A stretch of DNA of 64,000 nucleotides from Zoogloea sp. Its GTDB lineage: Bacteria > Pseudomonadota > Gammaproteobacteria > Burkholderiales > Rhodocyclaceae. Shown piece by piece: positions 37,024-45,837 of the stretch. The DNA lies in contig NZ_JAQVCN010000005.1 in NCBI RefSeq assembly GCF_028689785.1, positions 62,001 through 126,000 on the forward strand, in the 5' to 3' direction. The notes beneath the pieces were generated by a model. That model did not search any database. It saw only the letters and a list, made by a program, of their open reading frames with translations, and was not told the origin of the DNA. Numbering within the stretch: the stretch's first letter is position 1; each line of letters starts with the position of its first letter. Made by a program: the position numbers and the translations under genes.

Positions 37024-38281
37024 ATTTATGCATCAACTGATTCACGCTGCTCGCTGTATGACGTGGCTACTGCCGCTTTTCCTTCTTGGGTTAATGCTCT
37101 CCGCTGCCTTGGCTAAAAGTGTTGCAGTAGTTCTTGTTTTGGTTGGATTGGTGATGGCCCTTGCGCCGGGTCGTCAACTGGATCGCCTGGACCGCCGCTT
37201 TATGCTGGGCTGTGCTGTGATCCCTGTCGCCTATATGCTCAATATGGCTCTGCTGGGCTGGAACGCCAGGGTCCTTGACCGTCCGGCCCACCTCCTGGCG
37301 GCAATGCTGGTGTATCTGTTGTTCAGGCGCCTGGGCATCTCCTATCGGTCGGTGTTGTTTGGGCTTGCCATGGCGGGCCTGGCGGCGGGGGCCGTGGCGG
37401 TCATCGCGGTGGGGGATGGTGGTGGTCAGGGGTTGTTGGCCCTCAATTCCGGGCGGCCAATGGGCCCTTTCTCCAGTCCGGGGCCGTTTGGTAACTACAC
37501 TGCTGTTGTAGCTGTAGCAGGACTGGCGGGTGCTCTCGCCGTTTGTGTGCGTCCTCTGCCTGGAGCCCTCGCCTTGGCTCTAGTCGCTATCTTGGGAGGA
37601 CTGATGGCGGCGCTACTATCAGAGACCCGCTCTGCGTGGGCGGCCCTGCTTCCCATGGCTGCGGTGGTCTTGTGCATGCCGGGCCGCCGCCGCATCCCTC
37701 GGCGCTGGGTTATTGCCGGCGTTATCTTGGCCGTGTTGGCAGCCTTGCTGGTCAGCGAGCTGGTGAGCGCTCGTCTGGCCGAAGGGATCGCCGAGGTTCG
37801 CGCCTATATGGTCAATCCGGGGTCGCCGAGTGCCCGTGAGACCTCCCTCGGCCTGCGTCTGCTGAGTTGGCAGTGGGGCTGGGAGCAGTTCCTGGCCAAC
37901 CCGGTGTTCGGCATCGGCTTGGGTAATTTCCGTAGCGCCGTGGCCACCGCCGTGGCAGCGGGCACCCTGCCGCCGATCCTGACCACCTTCGGCGGGTTGC
38001 ACAACCTGTTTATCGACCATCTCACCACCACCGGCTTGGTGGGCACCGTGGCCATGCTGGCCTTCTGGGTGGGGGCGCTGAGGCACTTCATCGTGGCGCG
38101 GCGAAGTCGGGATCCGGAAAAGTGCCTGTTTGCCACCTGGGGGTTGATGCTGTTGATGGGTGAGTTGGTGTTCTCAAATGTGGGCTCGCTGTTCGCCTCG
38201 TCCCTGGGGACTCTATGCTTTTGCGTGCTGTTGGCAGTGTTTGCTGCCGGCGCCCACCCCGCTACCCCTATGCGGTATTGA
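37013..38281 (+). CDS. O-antigen ligase / polymerase-family membrane protein (WaaL-like)
   Basis: A 422-aa protein with about ten to twelve membrane helices. The large periplasmic loop has LLSETRSAWAAL and GLRLLSWQWGWEQFLANPVFGIGLGNF, then GLHNLFIDHLTTTGLVG, matching the Wzy_C/WaaL pattern. It would attach O-antigen or glycan to lipid A-core. ATG 37013 overlaps the previous gene by 11 nt; ATG 37028 is an alternative. The first 500 bases are visibly less GC-rich than neighbouring genes. Confidence 0.85.
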   Translation: MRSKFMHQLIHAARCMTWLLPLFLLGLMLSAALAKSVAVVLVLVGLVMALAPGRQLDRLDRRFMLGCAVIPVAYMLNMALLGWNARVLDRPAHLLAAMLVYLLFRRLGISYRSVLFGLAMAGLAAGAVAVIAVGDGGGQGLLALNSGRPMGPFSSPGPFGNYTAVVAVAGLAGALAVCVRPLPGALALALVAILGGLMAALLSETRSAWAALLPMAAVVLCMPGRRRIPRRWVIAGVILAVLAALLVSELVSARLAEGIAEVRAYMVNPGSPSARETSLGLRLLSWQWGWEQFLANPVFGIGLGNFRSAVATAVAAGTLPPILTTFGGLHNLFIDHLTTTGLVGTVAMLAFWVGALRHFIVARRSRDPEKCLFATWGLMLLMGELVFSNVGSLFASSLGTLCFCVLLAVFAAGAHPATPMRY

Positions 38282-38286
38282 AGATT

Positions 38287-39120
38287 TCAGGACCAAAGGC
38301 GTCGGGCGGCGAGCAGGCTGCTGAGTTTGAGGGCGTCGAGACGCAGCTTGAGGCCGCCCCGGGCTCGCACCTGTAGGATCTTCCGAGCCGGGGCTGTGTG
38401 CCCCTCGCGGATCAGGTTCTTGACCAAGCGGCGGGCCTGCATGGAGCGCAGCAAAGGTGGAGGAACATGGTCTAGCCAAGCGAGTAGGTCGGCTTCGGGC
38501 AGGGCCCGGTGGAAATTGAAGAGCCCGTGAAAGCCAAAGGTGGCCTGGTGAGGCGTGGCGAGCTCGAACGAAAATCGTTGGGCTAGCTCCTCCGGGGCGA
38601 AGCGGATGCCATGCCGGCGCTCCAGCAGTTCCCGGTAGAGCTCACAGATGCAGTAGTCCTCGGGCTGCAGTTCGCGGATGTTCTGGTCCTGCAGGGCCTC
38701 CAGAAGGCGCCGGGAGCGTAGGGAAAAGCCGCCGTTACCCACAGGTGGAGTGCGATGAGGCCACGTGGCGCCGAGATAGTCGTAGTCCAGGAAGGCGGGA
38801 TCCCAGGCTAGGGGATCGAGGATGAAACTGTCCCACTGCATCACCAGCACATGACTGCCGCCCACATGTCCCCCCAGCTTCTTGATAATGAAGGCTGAAT
38901 AGTCGGCCATGCTGCATAGTCGCGCTACAGGATGGATGATGATGCGTGGATCGGGGCTGACGTAGCCCTCGACGGTAAGCAGAATTGCTTCCCGGAAGTG
39001 GGCCTGAGCAAGGCAACGCTGCATCGCGAACACCGCCAGATCGGGATGTCGGGTATCGAGGCAGGCCAAGCTGACGTCGGGGAGCTTGAGCATCCAGGGG
39101 TAGCGTTTGCTGCGCGGCAC
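38287..39120 (-). CDS. DUF5672-type glycosyltransferase-like protein
   Basis: A 277-aa protein with the DUF5672 pattern: LPDVSLACLDTRHPDLAVFAM, VMQWDSFILDPLAWDPAFL, DYDYLGATWP and VGNGGFSLRSRRLLE, then PEDYCICELYRELLE. These correspond to a GT-A-like fold with an acidic donor site. It is convergent with waaL (5-nt gap) and divergent from the DUF707 gene. The likely start is GTG 39120; an in-frame ATG lies nine codons in. Confidence 0.82.
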   Translation of the reverse strand: MPRSKRYPWMLKLPDVSLACLDTRHPDLAVFAMQRCLAQAHFREAILLTVEGYVSPDPRIIIHPVARLCSMADYSAFIIKKLGGHVGGSHVLVMQWDSFILDPLAWDPAFLDYDYLGATWPHRTPPVGNGGFSLRSRRLLEALQDQNIRELQPEDYCICELYRELLERRHGIRFAPEELAQRFSFELATPHQATFGFHGLFNFHRALPEADLLAWLDHVPPPLLRSMQARRLVKNLIREGHTAPARKILQVRARGGLKLRLDALKLSSLLAARRLWS

Positions 39121-39235
39121 GAAAAGCCCATAAGGTTAACTCAAAGCGGGGGCCAGAAGAACGTCCCGGAGAAGATCGGCCGCATGATTTTTGGGATTAC
39201 GGCACAATGCGCGCGATGTGTCCCCATTGACGGCT

Positions 39236-40084
39236 ATGTCGAGTCAAGTCTTCCCCCTATCCGAATCGTCAGATCCGAAGCCACGTCCTTATCTGGTGTT
39301 CATGCGTACCGGGACGGCCGGCCTGTATCCCCGCTGGCTGGCGCAGGAGCCTGACCGTAACTGGGACCTCTTCCTCAGCGCCTACGTGCCCACTGAACCC
39401 GAGCCGGCGGCCATCGCCACCGAGATGGGAGGCTACAATAAGCTTGAGCATTTTCGTGACTGCGTTGTCTCCGGCAGGCTAGACCTGAGCAATTACCGCT
39501 TCGTCATGCTGGCTGATGACGACCTTGATGTGACCTGTGGCAGCATCTCTGCCTTCTTCGAGAGCATCGACCGCTTGGGGCTGGCCGTGTCACATCCGGC
39601 CCAAGATTGGAGTGGTTACTGGTCTCACCGCATCATGCTAAGGAACCCTCTGGCTGAATGGAGGGAAACAAACTTCGTCGAGATCATGTGTCCCTGTTTC
39701 GACACCGATTTCTTGACCCGCCGACTGGGGGATATTCCGGTGACCCTCAGTACCTGGGGCAGCGATTATGGCTACAGCCACTTGGCACGGAGCGATGGGG
39801 GCACGATAGGCATCATTGACACAGCGGTGATCCGCCATGTGAAACCCATACGGAGGAATGGGGCCTTCTACTTGAAGCTAGAAATTGATGGTGTCACTCC
39901 TATTCAAGAATTGAACACGGTACTTGAGATGTTGCCACCTCAAGATCGTTTACATAAGGTAATTCGCATCCATGTAAGCCCGGGTGTTTTAAGTAGCCTG
40001 CGACATTTATTCGCTTGGTTCGTTGAACGAGAAAAGCGGGGCATCATGAAGCTCTTCGGGCATCGTCAGGACAGGGAGGACTGA
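39236..40084 (+). CDS. DUF707-type glycosyltransferase-like protein
   Basis: About 282 aa. LVFMRTGTAGLYPRWL, YRFVMLADDDLDVTC (a DxD-like acidic motif), HPAQDWSGYWSHRIMLRN and ETNFVEIMCPCFDTDFL follow the DUF707 family. It probably acts on the LPS outer core or a surface glycan. It starts at ATG 39236 with no strong ribosome-binding site. GC content falls toward the 3' end, and the next gene, GT25, is similar, suggesting acquisition. Confidence 0.8.
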   Translation: MSSQVFPLSESSDPKPRPYLVFMRTGTAGLYPRWLAQEPDRNWDLFLSAYVPTEPEPAAIATEMGGYNKLEHFRDCVVSGRLDLSNYRFVMLADDDLDVTCGSISAFFESIDRLGLAVSHPAQDWSGYWSHRIMLRNPLAEWRETNFVEIMCPCFDTDFLTRRLGDIPVTLSTWGSDYGYSHLARSDGGTIGIIDTAVIRHVKPIRRNGAFYLKLEIDGVTPIQELNTVLEMLPPQDRLHKVIRIHVSPGVLSSLRHLFAWFVEREKRGIMKLFGHRQDRED

Positions 40085-40088
40085 TTCT

Positions 40089-40832
40089 ATGCAGATATTT
40101 GTGATTAATTTGGAACGCTCAATCGAGCGACGAGAGAAAATGCATCGGCATCTAGCTTCTTTGGGACTTGCTGCGGAGTTTATTCCCGCCATCGAGGGCT
40201 CCCGCCTGGCTAAAGGCAGTATTCCGCCCGGCACCGAGCCCGGCTTGTCTCCAGGGGAGGTTGGCTGTTACCTCAGTCACGTTAGATCTTGGCAGGAAAT
40301 TGTTGATCGGCGGTTAAGTCATGCCATCGTGCTGGAGGATGACGTGAGCTGTAGCCCATCCATGATTCGAGTTGCGGATGAAGTGGCTAGTCTTGGTTTA
40401 CCTATTGATGCAGTTCGCCTGTCGGCATTAAGGCCTATTCGCGGGATACTGCTGACAACTTTGTCTGGTGGTGAAAACCTGATTCTGCCGACTAAAAATC
40501 CGAGCGGAGCCCAAGGCTATATGGTTACTTTCGGCGGGGCTAAACGTTTATTGGCTACGCTCTCAGTGCCTCGTTGTCCGGTCGATACTGCCCTTGATGC
40601 CTACTGGATGTATGGTCTGCGGATTCCTCTGATTACTCCTAGTGTCGTTGAGGAGGAGGGGCACCTTGTTAGCACCATTGCTGGTCGTTTTGACTTTCAG
40701 CACAGCAACCCCCTTGTGCAGCACATCGCCCGGGTGGCCCAGTCCCAGCGGCGCAAGCTCACCGTTTTCCTTATGGCGCGCCAGCTCCGGCGGCGGATGG
40801 GCAGTCCTGCCGGGGGGAATGGGGCAGAATAG
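40089..40832 (+). CDS. Glycosyltransferase family 25 LPS biosynthesis protein
   Basis: A 247-aa GT25 (LOS beta-galactosyl/glucosyltransferase-like) protein. IFVINLERSIERREKMHRHL, GEVGCYLSHVRSWQEIV, AIVLEDDVSCSP (the donor/metal acidic motif) and PSGAQGYMVTFGGAKRLL are family marks. It starts 4 nt after the DUF707 gene. It has clearly lower GC than the genes on either side, returning to high GC in its last 100 bases. Confidence 0.9.
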   Translation: MQIFVINLERSIERREKMHRHLASLGLAAEFIPAIEGSRLAKGSIPPGTEPGLSPGEVGCYLSHVRSWQEIVDRRLSHAIVLEDDVSCSPSMIRVADEVASLGLPIDAVRLSALRPIRGILLTTLSGGENLILPTKNPSGAQGYMVTFGGAKRLLATLSVPRCPVDTALDAYWMYGLRIPLITPSVVEEEGHLVSTIAGRFDFQHSNPLVQHIARVAQSQRRKLTVFLMARQLRRRMGSPAGGNGAE

Positions 40833-40871
40833 CCCCCCCTGCTGCCGACCTTTGAATCGCCCCCGGCCTCA

Positions 40872-41879
40872 ATGACCACACCCGACCTTCCCCGCACCGT
40901 CGTCGTCCATCACCGCAGCGGCATCGGCGACCTGATCTGGCACATCCCCTACCTGCGCGCCATTGCTGCCGTCAGTGCGGGCGGCAAGGTCAGCGTGATC
41001 GCCCGTCCCTCGTGCCGGGCCGCCGAGGTGCTGGCGGCGGAGCCGTGCATCGACGAAGTCATCGAGTTCGATCGCAAGCCGCGCAAGAGCGAGCGCCGCC
41101 TCGGCCGCCATGATGGCTTAGGTGCTCAGCTGGCCTTCGTGGCCGAACTGCGGGCCCGGCGCTTCGGGCGCATCTTCATCTTCTCCGGGCGTGCGCGCTA
41201 TGCTGCCCTGGCCCTGCTGGCGGGCATTCCCCGGCGGGCCGGTTTCGGTTTCACGGTGGCCGAGCGCCTGCTCCTCAACCAGCCGCCCTACATCCGCCCC
41301 TACCGCGGGCCGGGCAACTGGGTGTACCCCGAAGCCACGGACTTCTGCGTTGCCCATGGCCTGGTGAGCGGCCCGGTGGTGCCACGGATGGCGGTGGCTA
41401 CGGCCGCCCTGAGCGCCGCAGAGCGCGATCTCGCCACCCTGCCCGAGCCGCGCTATGCCTTCTCCATCGGCACCTCCGAAGCCCGCAAGAACTGGGGTGC
41501 GGAGCGCTTCGGCGCCCTCGCCGCGGCCCTGGCGGGGCGCGGCGGCAGCGTGCTGCTGCTGGGGGGGCCGGCAGAGCAGGGGGCCGCCGAATCCATCCTT
41601 GCCGCGGTTCCGGCCGCGCTGCGCAGCCGTGTGATGGTCTCCGCCCAAGCCTCGGTGCAGCGCTCTGCGGCCCTGCTGCGCCATTGCCAGTATTGTGTCG
41701 GCAACGACACCGGCGTGCTCAACATGGCGGTCGCCAACGGCGTACCGGCCCTGGGCCTGTTCGGTGCCACCCCGCCCCTGGCCCATGACCCGCTGCTCCA
41801 GGCCCTGGCCGGGCAGGGCATGGACGCCATCACGGTGGACGCCGTCGTGGCCCGCCTGGCCGAGCTGGGAGCCCCTTGA
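40872..41879 (+). CDS. GT9-family heptosyltransferase-like protein
   Basis: A 335-aa ADP-heptose:LPS heptosyltransferase-family enzyme. VVVHHRSGIGDLIWHIPYLRA at the N-terminus, FSIGTSEARKNWGAERFGALA mid-protein and CVGNDTGVLNMAVANGVPALGLFGATPP are GT9 marks. Acceptor and donor are unknown. Its stop overlaps the next GT9 start by one base. Confidence 0.88.
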   Translation: MTTPDLPRTVVVHHRSGIGDLIWHIPYLRAIAAVSAGGKVSVIARPSCRAAEVLAAEPCIDEVIEFDRKPRKSERRLGRHDGLGAQLAFVAELRARRFGRIFIFSGRARYAALALLAGIPRRAGFGFTVAERLLLNQPPYIRPYRGPGNWVYPEATDFCVAHGLVSGPVVPRMAVATAALSAAERDLATLPEPRYAFSIGTSEARKNWGAERFGALAAALAGRGGSVLLLGGPAEQGAAESILAAVPAALRSRVMVSAQASVQRSAALLRHCQYCVGNDTGVLNMAVANGVPALGLFGATPPLAHDPLLQALAGQGMDAITVDAVVARLAELGAP

Positions 41880-42925
41880 TGCGCGTCCTGATCGTCCGAA
41901 CCTCCGCCATCGGCGACGTGGTGTTCGCCTCGGCCCTGCCCGGGGCCATCCGTCGGCGCCATCCCGATGCCCACATCGCCTGGCTGGTGGAGCCGGGCAT
42001 CCATGAACTGCTGCTGGCCGACCCGGACATCGACGAGGTCATCACCTGGTCCAAGGCCGAGTGGGTGCGCCTGTGGAAGTCGGGCCAGCGCCTCGCCCTG
42101 TGGCGCCAGGTGCGCGCGCTTCGGCGCGAGCTGCATGCCCGCCGCTTCGACCTGGCCATCGATCTGCAGGGCCTCCTCAAGAGCGGCTTCCTCACCTGGC
42201 TGTCGGGGGCGTCCCGGCGGGTCGGCCTGGGCTCCAAGGAGGGCAGCCAGTGGCTGATGAGCGAAGTCATTCCGCGGGGGGGCGAGGCCGCCCGCATCGG
42301 CTCCGAATACCAGTACCTGGCCCGGCAGATGGGCTTTGATGCCGGCGACTTCCTGCCCACCCTCACGGTGGCGCCGGCCACCGACGCCAAAGCGCGGGCC
42401 CTGCTCGCGGAGCGGGGGCTTGCCCCTGGTGCTTACGCGGTGTTTGCTCCCTTCACCACGCGGCCCCAGAAGCACTGGTTCGAAGACGCCTGGCAGGCCC
42501 TGGCGCCCCGGCTCATCGAGGCCACCGGCCTGACCCCGGTGATCCTCGGCGGCCCGGCCGATGGGGACGCCGCCGCCCGCATCGCCGCGGCCGACCCGCG
42601 CATCGTCAACCTGGCCGGCCAGACCCGCCTGCCCGAGGCCGCCGCGCTGATCGCCCACTCGGCCCTGCTCATCGGTGTGGACACCGGCCTGACCCACATG
42701 GGCACCGCCCTGGCCCGCCCCACGGTGGCCCTCTTCGGCTCCACCTGTCCCTACACCGACACCGGCCGGCCCACCGGCAGCGTGATCTGGCTGGGCATGG
42801 AATGCTCCCCGTGCCGGCGCCGCCCCACCTGCGGCGGCAAGTTCACCTGCCTGCGCGACATCACCCCGGCCATGGTGCTGGAACGCGCCCGGGCCATGCT
42901 CGCCGCCGGAGGCGCCGCCCCATGA
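41879..42925 (+). CDS. GT9-family LPS heptosyltransferase (WaaC-like)
   Basis: About 348 aa. MRVLIVRTSAIGDVVFASALPG, AIDLQGLLKSGFLTWLSG, PFTTRPQKHWFEDAW and LIGVDTGLTHMGTALARPTVALFGSTCP are typical of heptosyltransferases I/II. A Cys-rich ECSPCRRRPTCGG segment near the C-terminus is common in the RfaF-like subgroup. ATG 41879 is used because it overlaps the upstream stop. Adds heptose to the LPS inner core. Confidence 0.92.
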   Translation: MRVLIVRTSAIGDVVFASALPGAIRRRHPDAHIAWLVEPGIHELLLADPDIDEVITWSKAEWVRLWKSGQRLALWRQVRALRRELHARRFDLAIDLQGLLKSGFLTWLSGASRRVGLGSKEGSQWLMSEVIPRGGEAARIGSEYQYLARQMGFDAGDFLPTLTVAPATDAKARALLAERGLAPGAYAVFAPFTTRPQKHWFEDAWQALAPRLIEATGLTPVILGGPADGDAAARIAAADPRIVNLAGQTRLPEAAALIAHSALLIGVDTGLTHMGTALARPTVALFGSTCPYTDTGRPTGSVIWLGMECSPCRRRPTCGGKFTCLRDITPAMVLERARAMLAAGGAAP

Positions 42926-44004
42926 AGATCCTCCACGTGGAAGCCGGCAAGCACCTCTACGGCGGTGCCCGCCAGGTCCAGTACATCACCGAAGGCCTGG
43001 CCGCCCGGGGCATCGACAGCCTGCTCGCCTGCCCCCTCGACAGCGAGATGAGCCGCCAGCCGCCGGCCGGGGTGCGGGTGCTGCCCATCCGCATGGGGGG
43101 CGATGCCGACATCGGCCTGGCTTTCCGCCTGGCCCGTCTGATCCGCGCCGAAAAGCCCGACCTGGTGCATCTGCACAGCCGCCGCGGCGCCGACACCTGG
43201 GGCGCCCTCGGCGCGCGCCTGGCGGGGGTGCCCTGCGTGCTGTCCCGGCGCGTGGACAACCCCGAGTCGCGTCTCGCCGTGGCCCTCAAGTACCGCCTCT
43301 ACGACCACGTGATCACCATCTCCGAGGGCATCCGCCAGGTGCTCCTGGACGAGGGGCTGGCCCCCGGGCGGGTGAGCTGCGTACGCAGCGCCGTCGATCC
43401 GGCGCCCTTCCTGGCGCCGGTGGGGCCCTCCGCTTTCCGGGCCGAGTTCCGCCTGCCCCAGGACGCCCTGGTGGCCGGCGTGGTGGCCCAGATGATCCCG
43501 CGCAAGGGGCATCGCTACCTGTTTGCCGCCCTGCCCGGGCTGGTGGACAAATACCCCGAGCTGCAGGTGCTGGTATTCGGCCAGGGCCCGCTGCTGGCCG
43601 AACTGCGTGCCGACGTGGCCGCCCGCGGGCTGGAGGGTGTGGTGCATTTCGCCGGTTTCCGCCACGACCTGGCAAGCTGGATCGGCGGTCTCGACATGCT
43701 GGTGCACCCGGCCGAGATGGAAGGCCTGGGCGTGTCCCTGCTGCAGGCGGCGGCGGCCGGCGTGCCGGTCATCACCAGCCGCGCCGGTGGCCTGCCCGAG
43801 GCGGTGCTCGATGGCGTCACCGGCCTGCTGTGTCCTCCCGCCGACGTGGACGCCCTGGCGGCGGCCATCGACCGCCTCGCTGGCGATCCGGGCCTGCGCC
43901 GCCAGTACGGCGAGGCCGGCCGGGCGCGCATCCTGGCCGAGTTCTCCATCGACCGAATGGTCGAGGGCAATCTGGCCATCTATCACCAGGTGCTGGGCCG
44001 GTGA
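42922..44004 (+). CDS. GT4-family glycosyltransferase
   Basis: About 360-aa GT-B enzyme. MKILHVEAGKHLYGGARQV is the N-terminal glycine-rich loop, and HPAEMEGLGVSLLQAAAAGVPVITS is the donor-binding E-x7-E region of GT4 (glycogen-synthase-like fold). ATG 42922 (ATGA overlap) precedes the domain. It belongs to a tightly overlapping GT9-GT9-GT4-GT4-deacetylase run. Confidence 0.91.
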   Translation: MKILHVEAGKHLYGGARQVQYITEGLAARGIDSLLACPLDSEMSRQPPAGVRVLPIRMGGDADIGLAFRLARLIRAEKPDLVHLHSRRGADTWGALGARLAGVPCVLSRRVDNPESRLAVALKYRLYDHVITISEGIRQVLLDEGLAPGRVSCVRSAVDPAPFLAPVGPSAFRAEFRLPQDALVAGVVAQMIPRKGHRYLFAALPGLVDKYPELQVLVFGQGPLLAELRADVAARGLEGVVHFAGFRHDLASWIGGLDMLVHPAEMEGLGVSLLQAAAAGVPVITSRAGGLPEAVLDGVTGLLCPPADVDALAAAIDRLAGDPGLRRQYGEAGRARILAEFSIDRMVEGNLAIYHQVLGR

Positions 44005-45068
44005 AGATCCTGACCGTCCTGCGCAGCATGAAGAGCGGCGGCGCCGAGCGCCACGCCCTGCAGCTCATGCGCGGCCTGCGGGCGCGGGGCCACGACTGCC
44101 TCTATGCCGGCCCCATGGCCGGCTGGCTCGGCCAGCAGCTGCGCGCCGACGGCTTCGACGGCATCGACCTGCCCCTGCTGGGGCTCTACGACCTGCCCTC
44201 GCTGCTGCGCCTGGCCCTGTATGCCCGGCGCCAGCGGGTGGACCTGCTCCACGGCCACCTCACCCGCAGCGCCTGGTATGTGGGCCTGGCCGCCGGGCTG
44301 ACCGGCCTGCCCAACGTGGCCACGGCCCACTCCGACAACGCCGGCAAGCACTTCGGCCGGGCCGACCGCATCATCGCCGTGTCCGGCGCGGTGGCCGACT
44401 TCCTGCAGCGCCAGGGCTATGACTCGGCGCGCATCCGCATGGTCCACCACGGCATCGCCGACCTGGCGGCGCGGCTGCCCGCCGATGCGCGTGCCACGCT
44501 CCGGCACGAGCTGGGCCTGGCCGACGACGAGCCCTGCCTGCTGATGGCCGCCCGCATCGTCCCGGCCAAGGGCCACGACACCGCCCTGCGTGCCCTGGCC
44601 CGCCTGCGCGGGCAGCCCTGGACCCTGCTGCTGGCCGGCGACCACCACGGCGACCTGGGCCCGCAGATGCAGTCCCTGGCGCGGGAACTCGGGATTGCCG
44701 AACGGGTCCGTTTTCTGGGGCTGCGCGAGGACGTGCCGGCCCTGATGGCCGCCTCCGACCTGCTGCTCGCCCCGTCCCGGCGGGAGGCCCTGTCCCTGAC
44801 CCTGCTCGAGGCCTCGGCCTGCGCCCTGCCCATCGTCGCCACCCGCGTCGGCGGCATCGGCGAGGTGGTGGAGGAGGGCGCCAGCGGGGCCCTGGTGGTA
44901 CCGGACGACCCGGCCGCCCTGGCCGACGCCATCGCCCCGCTGCTGCGCGACCCCGCCCGCCGCAGCGCCTTTGGCGCCCGGGCCCGCCAGCGCTTTGAAG
45001 CCGGCTTCACGGAGGACGCCATGTTCGACAAGACGATTGCCGTGTATCGCGAGGCCTGCGCCCGATGA
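44001..45068 (+). CDS. GT4-family glycosyltransferase
   Basis: About 355-aa GT-B enzyme. VKILTVLRSMKSGGAERHAL opens the N-terminal domain, LLMAARIVPAKGHDTALRAL lies at the hinge, and APSRREALSLTLLEASACALPIVAT is the GT4 E-x7-E donor motif. The GTG start at 44001 overlaps the previous stop. Likely acts on the LPS core or a linked glycan. Confidence 0.91.
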   Translation: MKILTVLRSMKSGGAERHALQLMRGLRARGHDCLYAGPMAGWLGQQLRADGFDGIDLPLLGLYDLPSLLRLALYARRQRVDLLHGHLTRSAWYVGLAAGLTGLPNVATAHSDNAGKHFGRADRIIAVSGAVADFLQRQGYDSARIRMVHHGIADLAARLPADARATLRHELGLADDEPCLLMAARIVPAKGHDTALRALARLRGQPWTLLLAGDHHGDLGPQMQSLARELGIAERVRFLGLREDVPALMAASDLLLAPSRREALSLTLLEASACALPIVATRVGGIGEVVEEGASGALVVPDDPAALADAIAPLLRDPARRSAFGARARQRFEAGFTEDAMFDKTIAVYREACAR

Positions 45069-45805
45069 GCCAGGTGCAGATCCTCATGTACCACCGGGTC
45101 GGGCACTTTCCCGGCCGGGTCAAGGCCCATGGCGCCCTGTACTGCCACCTGCCGCGCTTCCGTGCCCAGATGAAGATGTTCCGGGTACTCGGCTATTCGG
45201 TCGTCAGCCTGGACGATGCCGCCGCCGGCCTGCGCGGCGAGATCGCCCTGCCGCCGCGGCCTCTGGTGCTGACCTTCGACGACGCCTACGTGGACTTCCT
45301 CGACAACGCCGCGCCGGTGCTCAAGGCCCACGGCTACCCGGCCACCGTGTACGCGGTGAGTGGCCTGATCGGCACCACCTCCAGCTGGGACGCGGGCGTC
45401 GGCCCCGAACCGGCCCCGCTGATGAACGCCGCCCAGCTGCGCGAGGTGCAGGACCTGGGCTTCACCATCGGCTCCCACTCGAAGAGCCACCTGCGCCTGG
45501 CCCAGCAGGACGAGGCCTGCATCCGCGCCGAAGCCCGGGACAGCAAGCTCGCCCTGGAGGATCTGCTGGGGCGGCGGGTCGATCACTTCTGCTACCCCTA
45601 CGGCAGCCACGACCTGCGCGCCGTGCATGCCGCTGCCGAGGCCGGCTACCTCACCGGCACCACCTGCGTGCGTGCCGCCGCCACCCCCGCCGACGACCCC
45701 CTGACCCTGCCCCGCAAGGCCGTGTCCCGGGGCGACGACGTGTTCGGCGTGGCCTGGAAGCTGCTCACCAAGAACGCTCCCAAGGTCACCCCGATCCGCC
45801 GCTGA
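45065..45805 (+). CDS. Polysaccharide deacetylase (NodB-fold)
   Basis: A 246-aa carbohydrate-esterase-4 fold protein. ILMYHRV, LVLTFDDAYVDF (metal and catalytic Asp), IGSHSKSHL (metal His pair) and FCYPYGSH are the NodB motifs. No signal peptide is visible, so it may act on a cytoplasmic lipid-linked intermediate. It overlaps the upstream GT4 gene by 4 nt and ends the run. Confidence 0.92.
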   Translation: MSQVQILMYHRVGHFPGRVKAHGALYCHLPRFRAQMKMFRVLGYSVVSLDDAAAGLRGEIALPPRPLVLTFDDAYVDFLDNAAPVLKAHGYPATVYAVSGLIGTTSSWDAGVGPEPAPLMNAAQLREVQDLGFTIGSHSKSHLRLAQQDEACIRAEARDSKLALEDLLGRRVDHFCYPYGSHDLRAVHAAAEAGYLTGTTCVRAAATPADDPLTLPRKAVSRGDDVFGVAWKLLTKNAPKVTPIRR

Positions 45806-45837
45806 AACCGGTTTGGGGCTGTTGTGGGGCGGCCTCG

